64,000 nt of DNA, taken from NCBI GenBank assembly GCA_963575745.1, contig CAUYUJ010000767.1:20001-84000 (forward strand), written 5' to 3'. Numbering within the stretch: position 1 is the stretch's first letter; each line of letters opens with the position of its first letter. Origin of the DNA: Prorocentrum cordatum (lineage: Eukaryota; Sar; Dinophyceae; Prorocentrales; Prorocentraceae). The notes below the pieces were generated by a model. It saw only the letters and a list, made by a program, of their open reading frames with translations, was not told the origin of the DNA and did not search any database. The translations under genes were made by a program, and so were the position numbers. Positions 16,615 to 26,640 of the stretch are shown here, piece by piece.

Positions 16615-18908
16615 GCCTGGGCCCCGTCAACATGTTCGAGGCCCTCTTCGCGCCCCGCACGGTGAGGTACTGGGGGCCTGGCCCCGACAGCGAGCCTCGG
16701 TATTTCGAGGCGGTGCGCTCCAGAAGGGGCCCTCCTCCCTCGAGGGGTCGGAGGAGGCGACGCCCCCGGAGCTCCAACGCATTAACAAAAACCAGGGCGG
16801 CAGTTTGCCGACGCTTTCGGCGTCCCTAGACCCCCGACGTCATGATTTTTTCATGACGTCGACCCCCCGAAGTCTCGACCCATTCCCCGGGACCGGTTTT
16901 TCGTCCCGAGTCGTTTTTTGACGGTCCCGAGGGCCGGTAAGGGCCCCCAAAGGCCAAAAATACTGAAAAACCTCCCGTCGTGATTTTTTCACGACGCGAT
17001 GGGGTCTGGGTCTTGGGGGCCCTCTCCAGGCCCCGGGAGTGTCAACGGATTATTTTCAAGTCAGCGGGCGCAGAGGGGCGAAAGCAGTCAGGCGCCCCGG
17101 TCGGGGAAGCCCCGAAGAGAAGGCCCCGGGGAAGTGCCACAGAGCTCCGGGCTTCGGGGGGTCGAAGGAGTCGACGTCTCTTCCTCGGCGGAAAGCGGCG
17201 GAAGGCGGGCGGGGGGAGGAGGAGGAGGAGGAGGAGGAGGAGGAGGAGGAGGAGGAGGAGGAGGAGGAGGAGGAGGAGGCGGACGAAGAACATAATGATA
17301 AAGGCCAGCCAAATGATGTATGCATGACTTCCCCTGAGACCCTGAGGCCTGGACGTTGCAGTTTTTTCAGACCGGGCGTCTTCGCCCGGCTTCGGGACCC
17401 GGAGCTATCGCAGATCGATTTTGCTCGGAAAATGTAGCAGAAAGCTTGGGCCCAGGGCTCGGCTGGCGATTTTTCGCGATGGTGTTGCTTCTGCCATAAC
17501 GCTGGGTCGCAGGGGTTGCGATGTTTCGGGCGGCGTTCCAGAAGGTCCGCCGCTGAGAGATGGCACGTTTGTGTGGGAGTCGGGGCTTCTCTGGAGCCCG
17601 CCAGGTGGACACCGCGTACGTCGACATCAGCGGCTTCAACGTCGGGGAGGGCCCCGACAGCTCGCGCCTGGAGGAGCTCACGTGCGACGAACGTGTCCGC
17701 TTCCGCGTCCTCGTGGTCTGGGCTTTGGGGTGCGATCCTGCGGATAATTACGCGGTCCCACGGATAGATACGTCCCGCGCGCGGGGCATGCGCGAAGAAA
17801 CTCCCCGTTTCCGCGGGGTCGCGGCCCTCGGGGGCCCGGTTTGCGAGGCCGTGGGGGTGCGGGTAGTTTGTTGCGCCTGCGAGGAGCAGCTGAAGGAGAA
17901 GGCGCTGCGGCCCGAGGACCTCCGGTTCGTCACGAAGCTCGCGCCGCAGACGCAGGGCATGACCATGCGCACGCAGGAGCCCGCGCGCTGCTTCCAGTGC
18001 CTGCAGCCGGGCATCCACCGGGACGCCCGGGTGCTCGCGGCCATGGCCGAGACGCGGTGCCCCGAGATCTTCGACACGAAGGGCTGCAAGACGCTGGTGA
18101 AGCTGGCCTGGAAGCGCGTGCAGAGGTACGCCTACCTGAACATCTTCGCGCGTGCGCTGGAGGTGGCACTGCTCGTGTGTCTCACGATGGCCCTGAACGA
18201 CGGCTCGACGAGGCCCGAGAGGTGGTCCTGGCTGAACATCGGGCTGTTGATGTGGAACATGCTTGAGGAGGTGTGCCAAGCAATAGGGTTTGTACAGATG
18301 GGCCTGTCCAGCCTGTGGACCCACAACTTCGTGACCTGGGTGGACGTTTTCAGACTTGCCAAGCAAGCGTATGTTTACGCCGTGGTCGTTGTAGATGGAG
18401 ACCTCACGAATGAGTTTCAACGCATCCTGCTGGCCATCGCTGTCTTCTGGAGTTGGATGAGAGTGCTGTATTCGCTTCGAGTTCTGAAGGTTATAGGAAA
18501 GCCGATGTTGCCGATTTTGAACTCGATGCAGAACATGTCGGCATTCCTCCTGGTGGTTGTCTTTTGGCTGGGAGGCTTTTCGCACATGTATTACGCTTGT
18601 GGCCTATCTCAGCCATTCAGCTCGTTCATGACCGTCTTCCGCCTCGCCATGCTGGGGGACTTTGAGCTAGAGGAGATGGAGTCGGATGCGGAAGGGACTG
18701 TGCTTGCGGGAACGTGGGTGCAGCTTTTTGTAATCGTCGTGGGCTTCATGATGACTATCACGATCCTGAATATTTTTATCGGCGTGGTCGGGATGAGCTA
18801 CGAGAAGGCCCTGGACGAGGCCGAGAGGGCGTTCCAGCGCCAGCGCGCAAAGGCCAGCCTCAACCACGTGGCCCACATGGAGGGCTTGCGCACTGTGCTG
18901 TGCTGCAG
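16615..18908 (+). CDS. Channel core exons of an ankyrin TRP-like cation channel
   Basis: Three exons: 16615-16661 (LGPVNMFEALFAPRT), 17605-17688 (VDTAYVDISGFNVGEGPDSS) and 17884-18908. The long exon holds a pre-helix region (IFDTKGCKTLVKLAWKRVQR) and six hydrophobic segments. S1 is around ALEVALLVCLTMAL and S2 around WLNIGLLMWNM. S4 carries spaced basics (WMRVLYSLRVLKVIGK). S5 is around FLLVVVFWLGGFSHMYYA. A pore loop (SSFMTVFRLAMLGDFELEEM) precedes S6 (MTITILNIFIGVVGMSYEKA). This is the Ion_trans architecture; the weak S4 and ankyrin exons upstream favour a TRP-like over a classical voltage-gated channel. Ion selectivity cannot be read. Splice phases fit with a GT donor after 16661, a probable GA donor at 17689 (GAC|GAACGT) and a GC donor at 18909. 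The long frame from 17560 runs through intron and is not all coding. Confidence 0.7.
16662..17604. other. Intron with paired hairpins and a (GGA)n tract
   Basis: It contains two T-loop hairpins (16838-16862 and 16976-16997, listed separately), a dispersed GC-rich repeat around GGCCCCGGGAGTGTCAA, and a (GGA)n tract at 17215-17278. A pyrimidine-poor stretch leads to the acceptor CCGCCAG at 17604. Confidence 0.6.
16838..16997. repeat. Two related T-loop hairpins
   Basis: CGACGTCATGA / TCATGACGTCG around a T-run (16838-16862) forms a perfect 11-bp stem and contains the palindrome TGACGTCA. CGTCGTGA / TCACGACG around a T-run (about 16977-16997) is a shorter relative. Both lie in a channel-gene intron. 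Confidence 0.8.
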
Positions 18909-19169
18909 GCGCCGCTGCTGCTTTCCTTGCATCCCCTTCTGCTGCTCCTCCTCCTCCTCCTCCTCCTCCTCCTCCGCTCTCGTTTTGCCTCTGATTAGCC
19001 TGACTGTGTGTTGCTCTGCGTGCCGCGCCACCAGTTCTGGCCTCCGCGCTTCGGCGAGACACGCCGACCAGTTCCCAGGCCTCAGGCGTCGACGACCCGA
19101 GCCTGTCCCCGCGTCCCGCCCCGCGGAGCGGAGCGACCCGCTGTAGGCTTGCAAGGCGTAGCATGGCGC

Positions 19170-19335
19170 CGAGGCCTCCTCCTCTTCCTCCTCCTCCTCC
19201 TCCTCCTCCTCCTCCTCCTCCTCCTCCTCCTCCTCCTCCTCCCCCTCCCCCTCCTCCTCCTCCTCCTCCTCCTCCCTCCTCCTCCTCCTCCTCCTCCTCC
19301 TCCTCCTCCTCCTCCTCCTCCTCCTCCTCCTCCCC
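19170..19335. repeat. (CCT)n microsatellite
   Basis: Long CCT/CTC run in the intron after the channel core. Pro-, Ser- and Leu-rich frames here are artefacts of the triplet repeat. Confidence 0.95.
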
Positions 19336-19421
19336 CCGCGAGGCGCCTCGCCCGCTCCTCCTTAGCAAACTATCCTTACATGCCGACCTCCACGGAGATA
19401 GCTTGCTGGTGGTCACCAGCC

Positions 19422-19590
19422 TTAAGTCGGGCCTGTCCCTCTACAGGGGGAATGCTCAAAAACAGTCCAGCAATAATTCGTCTGGGGACTATTGTTGGTG
19501 TATGTTTGGGCATCGTTCGAGTATTTGTTGGGTATCTTCTTTATATTCTTCGTCCCAAATCCCCCTGTATGGGGGACAGGCCCGACTTCA
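19422..19590. mobile_element. TIR element family A, complete copy with 8-bp target duplication
   Basis: Starts TTAAGTCGGGCCTGTCCC and ends GGGACAGGCCCGACTTCA; the inverted ends extend ~30 bp (to CTACAGGGGGA). It is flanked by CACCAGCC on both sides (19414-19421 and 19591-19598), a perfect 8-bp duplication. It is 169 bp and has no coding capacity, so it must be mobilised in trans. An 8-bp duplication is the hallmark of hAT-type transposition. The terminal sequences carry a pyrimidine run ending in CTACAG and its complement CTGTAGG. Confidence 0.9.
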
Positions 19591-19795
19591 CACCAGCCTG
19601 CTGCTGCCTACAGTCCAGACGCCGAACAAAAAACAGGTCGAGCTCGAAAGAGTTCCGCAGACAATGTTCTTACTAATGTTAAAGTTTCCCCCTGTAGAGG
19701 GACAGGCCCGACTTAACACCAGCCTGCTGCTGCCTGCAGCCCAGACGCCGAACCAAAGAAAAACAGGTCGAGCTCGGCAGAGGCTGGGGGTACTC
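19557..19795. repeat. Tandem duplication (~128 bp x 2) including a family A right end
   Basis: The segment beginning CCCCCTGTAT (19561) and running through CACCAGCCTGCTGCTGCC to GGTCGAGCTCG recurs from about 19684 to 19790. The second copy ends the element as GGGACAGGCCCGACTTAA. The right end of family A plus adjacent host DNA was therefore duplicated together, after insertion. Confidence 0.8.
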
Positions 19796-20129
19796 GTGCC
19801 GCTCCGCAGGGTTGGGTCGGGGAGGTCGTTCCTTAGTTCAACGTCCCTTCTGGTAGCACGGGGACTGCATCTCCCCAAAAAGTATATAACCCCCCCAAAC
19901 AAACAAACAAACAAACAAACAAACAAACAACGAACAAAAAACAACAAAACAAACGAGGACTGTATCTCCAAGTCGCTCAGGGCAGGGGAGGGGGGAGCTC
20001 GGAGGGCGGACCTGGGCGATGCTCTCGCTGCGAGCGCGCGGGTGCGCGCGCGGCGGAGCCGCCGAGTGCGGGGCCTGCTCTCGAGGTGTGGTGGCTCTGC
20101 TTCGCTTTGACGGGGTCGCCACTCTCCAC

Positions 20130-20328
20130 CTTAGCTGCCTCGATGCGCCCGTTTTGATACGCAGCACGTCCCGTGTTCAAGACGTCCGTGTCAATACGTT
20201 GCGTGTTGGCTCCACGTGTTGGACCACGTGTGGGCGAGTGTATCGCGTCGGACCTACGTTTTCAGCCTACGTGTTGAGCTCCGTATCGATACGGTACGTG
20301 TTGCGTGTTGCGTATTGGGGCAGCTAAG
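20130..20328. mobile_element. TIR element family C, complete copy with 8-bp target duplication
   Basis: Starts CTTAGCTGCCTCGATGCG and ends GCGTATTGGGGCAGCTAAG. It is flanked by CTCTCCAC on both sides (20122-20129 and 20329-20336), a perfect 8-bp duplication, so it is probably another hAT-type non-autonomous family. It is 199 bp and ends about 40 bp before the acceptor of the exon at 20368. Confidence 0.88.
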
Positions 20329-20367
20329 CTCTCCACCCTTCCCCCCCCGCCCCTGAGTGCTGTTCAG

Positions 20368-21079
20368 GAGGAGTCGTCCGAAAGAGCGCAAGGACATCTA
20401 CGCGTGGTACGCTCACAGCCTGGACGAGGAGACGCTGAGCAAGGAGCGGCGCGTGCAAGAGGAGCAGGGAGGAGGCAGTAGGAGTAGGACGAGGTGGAAG
20501 CGGAGGCTGAGGATGGGGAGAATGGGGGAAAACAACACCAAGAGCGACACGAAGGATTGGGGTGGGTGATGCTGATGATGCTGCTGTCGACAACGACGAT
20601 GAGGATGACGATGACGATGCCGATGATGATGACGATGACGATGACGATGATGATGATGACGATGATGCTGATGATGATGCCGATAATGATGATGATGAGG
20701 ATGATGATGATGATGATGAGGATGAAGATGCTGATGATGATGCTGATGTTGATGATGCTGATGCTGATGTTGATGCTGCTGCTGATGATGCTGATGCTGA
20801 TGACGACGATGCCGATGACGAGTACGATGATGATGACGATGCTGATGCTGCTGATGCTGATGGTGATGATGATGATGCTGTCGCTGCTGCTGATGATGAT
20901 GACGATGACGATGATGACTATGATGCTGATGATGATGGTGGTGATGATAATAATGACGATGTTGGTGATGATGATGATGATGATAATGATCATAATAATG
21001 CTGATGATGCTGATGCTGATGATGACGATGATGCTGATGATGCTGCTGGTGATGATGGCGAGGATGATGATGACGATGC

Positions 21080-21111
<32 letters not shown>

Positions 21112-21473
21112 TTGATGATGGTGCTGACGATGCTGATTATGATGATGACGATGATGTTACTGGTGGTGATGATGATGGTGATGATCATGATGATGATCAG
21201 GCTGATAATGGTGATTGTCGATGCTGATGATGAGGACGATCATGATGATGATCATGGTGGTGATGATGATGGTGGTGATGGTATGGTGATGACGATGTTG
21301 ATGATCGTGACGATTAGCGTGATGAGGATGATGCTGCCGCGGCTCCTGTTGATGATGATGGTGGTGATTTTGATGCTGAGGATGTTGCTCATGATGATGA
21401 TGATGATGATGATGATTATGATGATGATTGTGATTTTGATGCTGCTGATATTGATGATGATGGTGATGCTGAC

Positions 21474-21545
<72 letters not shown>

Positions 21546-22168
21546 GATGATGAGGATGATGATGAGGATGATGATACTAATGATGCTTCTGCTGCGTATC
21601 ATGAGTGGTGGTGGTGTGTTGATGGTGAGGATGGTGATGAGCAGGAGCAGGATCAGGATGATTATGATGACATGGGGAGGAGTTGGACAAGGGAGGATGA
21701 GCAGGAGGATAATGATAATGAGAAGGAGAGGAGGCAGGTGATGATGAAGAGGAGGACTAGAGAGGATGCGAACAAGGGAGGAGTAAGACAAAGGAGGACG
21801 ACGACAAGGGGGAAGAGGAGAACACGGGAGGAGGAGGAGGAGGAGGAGGAGGAGGAAGTGGAGGAGGAGAGGAAGAGGAGGAGGAGGAGGAGCAAGAGAA
21901 GGAGAAGTTGGAAACAAAGGAGGAAGCAGAGGAGGAATTGAAGCAGGAAGAGGAAAAGGAGCAGGAGGAAGAGGAGAAGCAGGCGCAGGAGCAGGAGCAG
22001 GAGGAGGAGGAGGAGGAGACGCTCAGCAAGGAGTTCGACGCGCCAGAGCAAAGAGCTGACAACTTGGACGAGCGGGTGGGCAGGCTGGCGATGGACGTGT
22101 CTCGGATGGGAAGGCAGCTGGAGGGCCTCATGGAGGCGCTCAGGCCGGTGGACATTGTGCTGGAGTGA
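20368..22168 (+). CDS. C-terminal exons of the channel gene (coiled coil)
   Basis: The first exon (20368 to about 20446) reads RSRPKERKDIYAWYAHSLDE then ETLSKE; its acceptor CAG at 20367 keeps phase with the GC donor at 18909. The last exon (about 22028-22168) reads FDAPEQRADNLDERVGRLAM, DVSRMGRQLEGLMEALRP and VDIVLE, then TGA. Hydrophobic heptads (L..R.GRLAMDVSRM..QLEGLMEAL) indicate a C-terminal coiled coil, as TRP channels use for tetramer assembly. A 24-bp segment at the end of the first exon (20423-20446) recurs with two differences just before the last exon (22010-22033). The exact splice point therefore slides within the repeat; GAGACGCTSAGCAAG|GAG with a GA-AG intron is one reading. 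The intron is almost entirely GAT and GGA triplets. Confidence 0.6.
20562..21660. repeat. ~1.1 kb (GAT/ATG)n microsatellite in the last intron
   Basis: GATGATGAT with GAC, GCT and GGT variants, purine-rich on the gene strand. Asp-rich (20562-21227), Met-rich and, on the other strand, Ile-rich open frames all derive from the triplet. I read it as intron because the flanking exons join in phase through a direct repeat. Confidence 0.9.
21820..22020. repeat. (GGA)n purine tract before the last exon
   Basis: GAG/AGG triplets interspersed with GAAG. An Asp/Glu/Lys/Gln-rich frame runs into the last exon in the same phase (from 21908), so an acidic coding extension of the exon cannot be fully excluded. 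Confidence 0.8.
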
Positions 22169-23037
22169 TGGCAGCCCTCGCGTTGACCGCCCGTGCCTCT
22201 TGTGCTACGCTTAGCGCTGGTGCACCTTCTGCGATTCCCCCGCTTCGTCAGTTGTCGTCGTCGTCATCATCATCACCAGTATCGTCATCATCCTCACCCT
22301 CGTCCTCCTCCTCCTCCTACTCCTCCTCCTACTCCTCCTCCTACTCCTCCTCTTCATCACTCGGTGTTGTCCAAATTTGTCCTGGACATGAGCTGATTCC
22401 TCGTCTCGAGGAGCAATCCACGTTTTTGGAGGTCGGCATGGATCCCCGCACGGACTTCTGGAAATTTGCGTTTATGCCGATGCTTCTTCTGCTATCGCCG
22501 CTGGCTTGCAACTCCTCGCTTTGGAAAGCTCTGGGGTGTCAAGGCCCGATGCGCTCCTGGTGAACCCTATGCTCAGACAGGACGCTGGAAGAAGGACCAC
22601 TTTCGAGCCGTTCCTCAGATCCAACGGGTCGGTGGGCCTGTTCGTGGCCGAGGCTCGCCGTGATCAGAAACGCCACTCCTTTCCCTGTTCACCATCCCGT
22701 GTGGCACAACAATCCGCGGAACTTTAAACGAGTTTTGCCGACCCCCCTTGCCCCCAATCTAATTGTTCAGCTGCTCGCGCTGCCCAGTGCGCCGACGAAC
22801 CAGTTGAAGCCGCTTGTTTCGGCATCGATTCTGGAGTGCGGGATGTTGGGGGCGCCGCCGCGGCGCAGGGGAAACTTGCTTTAAGTCGGGCCTGTCCCCC
22901 TACAGGGGGATTTTCGACGAAAAATAACAAATCCCCCAAACATAGTCCAAACATCCTCTGGGTACTATTTTTTTCGTACCGATTTACCTTTTTGGGGCAT
23001 TTTTGGGGGTATTTTGTATGGTTCGCGAGGACTTCTC
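22169..23037. other. Region after the channel gene
   Basis: 3' flank of the channel gene. It holds a TCATCA/CTC tract at 22255-22355 and a truncated family A element at 22881. Short open frames (for example 22165-22563) have no recognised domain. Confidence 0.5.
22881..23020. mobile_element. TIR element family A, right end missing
   Basis: Starts TTAAGTCGGGCCTGTCCCCC followed by CTACAGGGGGATTTTCGACGA, and its interior aligns with the copy at 52168-52346 as far as TTTTGGGGGTATTTTG. The expected right terminal repeat is absent; the following sequence is a hairpin-bearing repeat. Confidence 0.8.
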
Positions 23038-23185
23038 GGATCTGCGCTGAACCCCCCTGGCGCGCTCCGCGCGCCAGAGATGGGGGGTTCCAGCGCCGAT
23101 CTGAGCAGTCCGTGCGGAGCTCTGGGCGTTTATGTTTACTCGATCTGAGCAGTCCGTGCGGAGCTCTGGGCGTTTATGTTTACTT
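23038..23185. repeat. Hairpin followed by a 45-bp tandem duplication
   Basis: An imperfect hairpin (GATCTGCGCTGAACCCCCC ... GGGGGGTTCCAGCGCCGATC) spans 23038-23098. It is followed by two head-to-tail copies of a 45-bp unit starting CGATCTGAGCAGTCCGTGCG. Confidence 0.85.
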
Positions 23186-23699
23186 GCCTGTCGTTGAAAG
23201 TAAGTATATTTGGATGCCAAAATCCTAATCTACTTCAAGCGGCTTCCTACTTCAAGAGTCGAGTGGTTTTCCTTCTTTCCTCCTCTTCAGGGGGCTGGCG
23301 GAAGTCCAATCTACTTCCAACGCCTTCCTACTTCATGTTTCTACCCACTTCTTCTGACAGGCGTGTATGCAGTTCTTTCTTGGTGCACCGCACGGCCCGC
23401 CAGCTCTGTAGCCGCGCTCGCGACCGCCAGCGCTGCCGACAGAGGCTTCCGTCCTCTTAGTGGGTTGGCGCTCCGAGCCGCCGCGCGGGCGGCGCCGAGT
23501 CGCGCCGCGAACTCGACGAGCACGCGCGGCCTTCCATTGTGGCCTCCCTCGCCTTCGGCTCGTCTCGTCCGTTTTCTCCGCGCCACGTCTCGTGGTACAT
23601 GCACTCTCTGCCTCACCGGTCTTGGCCGCAATCCTGGGCCAAGCCAGGATCGATGCGCTGGGCATGAATCCGCGCGATCGCCACGCCATTTTTTCTTAG

Positions 23700-23741
23700 T
23701 GCGAACAGGGACAGGAAGGATCCCCTGGACAGCGCAGTCAG
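23700..23741 (+). CDS. Isolated exon candidate
   Basis: A 42-nt segment lies between an excellent acceptor (CCATTTTTTCTTAG, ending 23699) and a consensus donor (CAG|GTATGTGAG at 23742). One frame gives ANRDRKDPLDSAV, a plausible charged exon. No neighbouring exon could be joined to it. It may belong to a gene lying between the channel gene and 24 kb, or be chance. Confidence 0.3.
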
Positions 23742-24129
23742 GTATGTGAGCAACAAAAAGGCTGGTTCTTTTGAAGCACGTATAGCGGCTTGCTTTCAGG
23801 CAACAGTAGGGGCCGATTGTGAATGTGTACTAGATTTTGAAGTTTGGCGACCAGCTGCTTTCTTTTGGATTGGCAGCAAGGTCCGTGCATTTTGTCTCAC
23901 ACAGAGTATGACCGTCTGTGTGCCATCTGGTCAGTTTGTTTAGTAGGGTGATGAGGCTTGCCTTCGCAGGCACGCAAGTTACAACGTGACAGCAGTCGCG
24001 CTGGGTCTCGCCGCTCAGTCTAGGATCTACCTAGTTTTCCGAGTCGCGAAGCGTGTTCGTCCAGCATCATCTAAGCAGCTTGTCTCAGAGTGGCATCTAG
24101 GTGTTTGCCAGCGTGGGCCCCAAACACCT

Positions 24130-24400
24130 TGTGTGTGTGCTCTAGCAAGCTATGTTGTACACTATGTGGTCCCATACTTGTTGCGCAAACCATGTGGTGC
24201 AATCGATGTGGCCCAATATATGTTGTGCAAGCTATATGATCCAGTCTAAATGGTGCAATGTTTGCGATGCAACATTTATGCAATCGACGTGATGCAATAT
24301 AGGTTGTGCGCTCCAGGTGGCGCCATATGTGTTATGCGCCCGATGCGTTCTTATATATGTGGTGCACATAGCGCAGACTAAGTAGTGGCATCTATGTGGT
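24130..24400. repeat. Degenerate TTGTGCAA / ATGTGGTGCAAT short repeats
   Basis: An irregular run of ~20-bp units with cores GTTGTGCAA and TGTGGTGCAAT. A related run in the opposite orientation (ATTGCACAAC) lies at about 25540-25840. Confidence 0.6.
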
Positions 24401-25005
24401 GGAACTCACCCTGCCGAACTTGAACTTGTCCACTCCACTGCTCACGCAACCGTCCCACCCTCCCACCCGCAACTTGATTTACAAAGCCCATGCGGCGGCG
24501 ATTGCGATGACTACTTGGCGCCGGCTTGCGCATCGCAGCAGCCGCGCTGGCGCGTGCAGGCTCGCGCTCAGAGCGGCCAGCTAGTCTGGCGCGACCGCCG
24601 CGGCTGCGGTGGCGCTGACCGCTGGGCATTTTCCAGCGCGTCCCACAGGCCGTGTTGACGCGCGGGCACTTCAGTGCGAGCCGGTGACTCGGGTGGGCGC
24701 GGTATCATGGCGACGTCGACAACGGCAGACACGATGATGATAGTAGCGATGCTGGTGACGATTGTGACGATGACGACGACATGGCCAATGACGGCGCCGA
24801 TGTTGATCACGCCGATGACGGTCATGGTGTCCACGTATCGGTCATGAAAGTGTTGGAAGGATTTTGGCATGCGCGCGAGGCCGAGGGGCGCGAGTGGCCC
24901 GCGTTGTGTTATTTGATAGGGATCGTGCCCTCCCCCTCTCTCCTTAATAAGCGCGCAAAGGCGTTCGAATGATTTCGACATGCGCGCGAGAGGCCCACTT
25001 GGTCG
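24395..25005. repeat. Duplicated segment, copy 1
   Basis: Aligns with 26060-26640 over most of its length. Shared blocks include CCACTGCTC, GCGGCGGCGATTGCGAT and GAGCGGCCAGCT, a GATG-rich stretch (ATCATGGCGACGTCG against ATCATGGTAACGTCG) and GGCGTTCGAA followed by GATTTCGACATGCGCG. No domain recognised in either. Confidence 0.7.
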
Positions 25006-26059
25006 GATTTGATGAAAACGTGTGAATTGCAAGGGTGTCCCTACAGTTTCGCAAACGCGCAAGTTTGTTGCAACATAGTGTTGCAACACTGGTCGTCGCT
25101 CCTATGTTCCCAGGGAGCTCGATATTTAAATCCCTACGATACCCAAGGTTCTCGAAGAGTTGGCATGCGCGCGCGACGACGCTTGCGTGGACTTTGTCCA
25201 GTTGTTTGCAAAGGGTTCGTGAACATTGATGATTTGTGATAAACGAGTGTGCGCGCATGGTCGTATCGGCTGGGCTGGGACAGTTTCGTCAAACAGCGGT
25301 TGCATCTAAGGTTGTTACTGGTGCTCAAACGAATTGGGCCGTGTGGGTGGTCTGGCGGCTCCACGCCGGCCGTCGCCACCCCGTCGCCGCTTCGTCGCCG
25401 CCCATTGCCTGGGCCGTGAGGGCGGTTTAGCGGCTCCGTGCTAGCCCTCGCCGCCTCGTCGCAGCCCGTCGCCGCCGTTCGATTGCACCACATGCGTTCC
25501 TCCAAAAAGTTGGTGCGTGCGGCGCGCTTCTTGATCGTTCACAACATTGGGGCACCGCGTATTGCACAATACATATTTCACCACATAGATTGCACAATGT
25601 ATATTGCACAACTACGAATGTTGCGCCATATACATTGCACAACGTTGGGGCGCATGGATTGCGCCACATATATCGCACAACCACGTAGATTGCGCAACAT
25701 ATCTTGCACATCATCGATTGCATCGCGTATACTACAGATCGCAGATTGCGCAGCACAGATTGCACAACGTAGATTGCACGACATCGATTGCACCACATTT
25801 GTTGCACATCGTTGGTCTATCCACAAATATTGCACCACCCAGGTGGACACACACACATAACATCACATACATGGTTAGAAACACATTGTTTGGGGTCCAC
25901 GTTGGCTAACAGGAGCTTGCGTGGTGAAACAATGGTTTGTGCAGAATTAACACGCGATCGCACTATCCCAGGGGGGGGGTCCAGAACCCCACGGGGGTAT
26001 AAACGAACTTATATGTTGCACGAAGAGTTTCGGTTGTGCAATCTATGTGGTGCAATTAA
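25006..26059. other. Spacer between the duplicated segments
   Basis: No gene recognised. Contains the inverse-orientation ATTGCACAAC repeats (25540-25840) and a dispersed GCATGCGCGCGACGACG motif that recurs at 26790 and 27140. Confidence 0.5.
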
Positions 26060-26640
26060 TTTTGCTCGCAGTGAGTTGTCATCTCCACTGCTCGCGCAAC
26101 CATCCCACCAAGCCACCTGCAACTTGGTTTGGAAAGCCCCTGCGGCGGCGATTGCGATAAGTGTTTGGCGTTGGCTGGTGCATCTCTGCGGCCGCGCTAG
26201 CCCGCGCATGTTCGCGCGCGGAGCGGCCAGCTTGTTTGGCGCGACCGACGCGGCCGCGGTGGAGCTGGCCATTGGACACTTACCAGCGGGCATTTCACTG
26301 CGAGTCGGCGATTTGGGCGGGTGCGGTATCATGGTAACGTCGGCAACGGTGGACACGATGATGGGCGTAGCGATGCTGGTGGCGATGATGACATCGACGA
26401 CGGCAAGGCCAATGACAGCGCCGATGCTGATCACGCCGACGACGATGACGGTGTCCTCGCGTCGGTGTGAAAGTTTTGGAAGGAGTTCGACATGCGTGCG
26501 CGGCCGACACGCGGGAGTGGCCCGCATGGTAATTTTGGACACAGATGGTGCCTTCCCCAGCAAGCGCGCAGGGGCGTTCGAACGATGTCGGCATGCGGCG
26601 CGGGAGGCCCGTCCGGCCGAATCGAATGACAGCTATTGGA
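26060..26640. repeat. Duplicated segment, copy 2
   Basis: Second copy of the 24395-25005 block, same orientation, with many substitutions and small indels. The associated motif GGCGTTCGAACGATTTCGAC recurs again at about 26870. Confidence 0.7.

Larger units (their letters stand above)
18909..20367. other. Intron with CCT tracts and TIR elements
   Basis: Contents in order: (CTC)n at 18945-18976; a dispersed repeat around 19030-19150 (related to 36800 and 38390); (CCT)n at 19170-19335; family A elements at 19422-19590 and 19684-19720; an (ACAA)n tract near 19897-19930; and a family C element at 20130-20328. No exon recognised between them. Confidence 0.6.

Noticed and set aside
20562-21227. 221-codon Asp/Ala-rich open frame
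   Set aside because: It is the GAT microsatellite read in one frame; other frames give Met-rich and the complement Ile-rich products of similar length.
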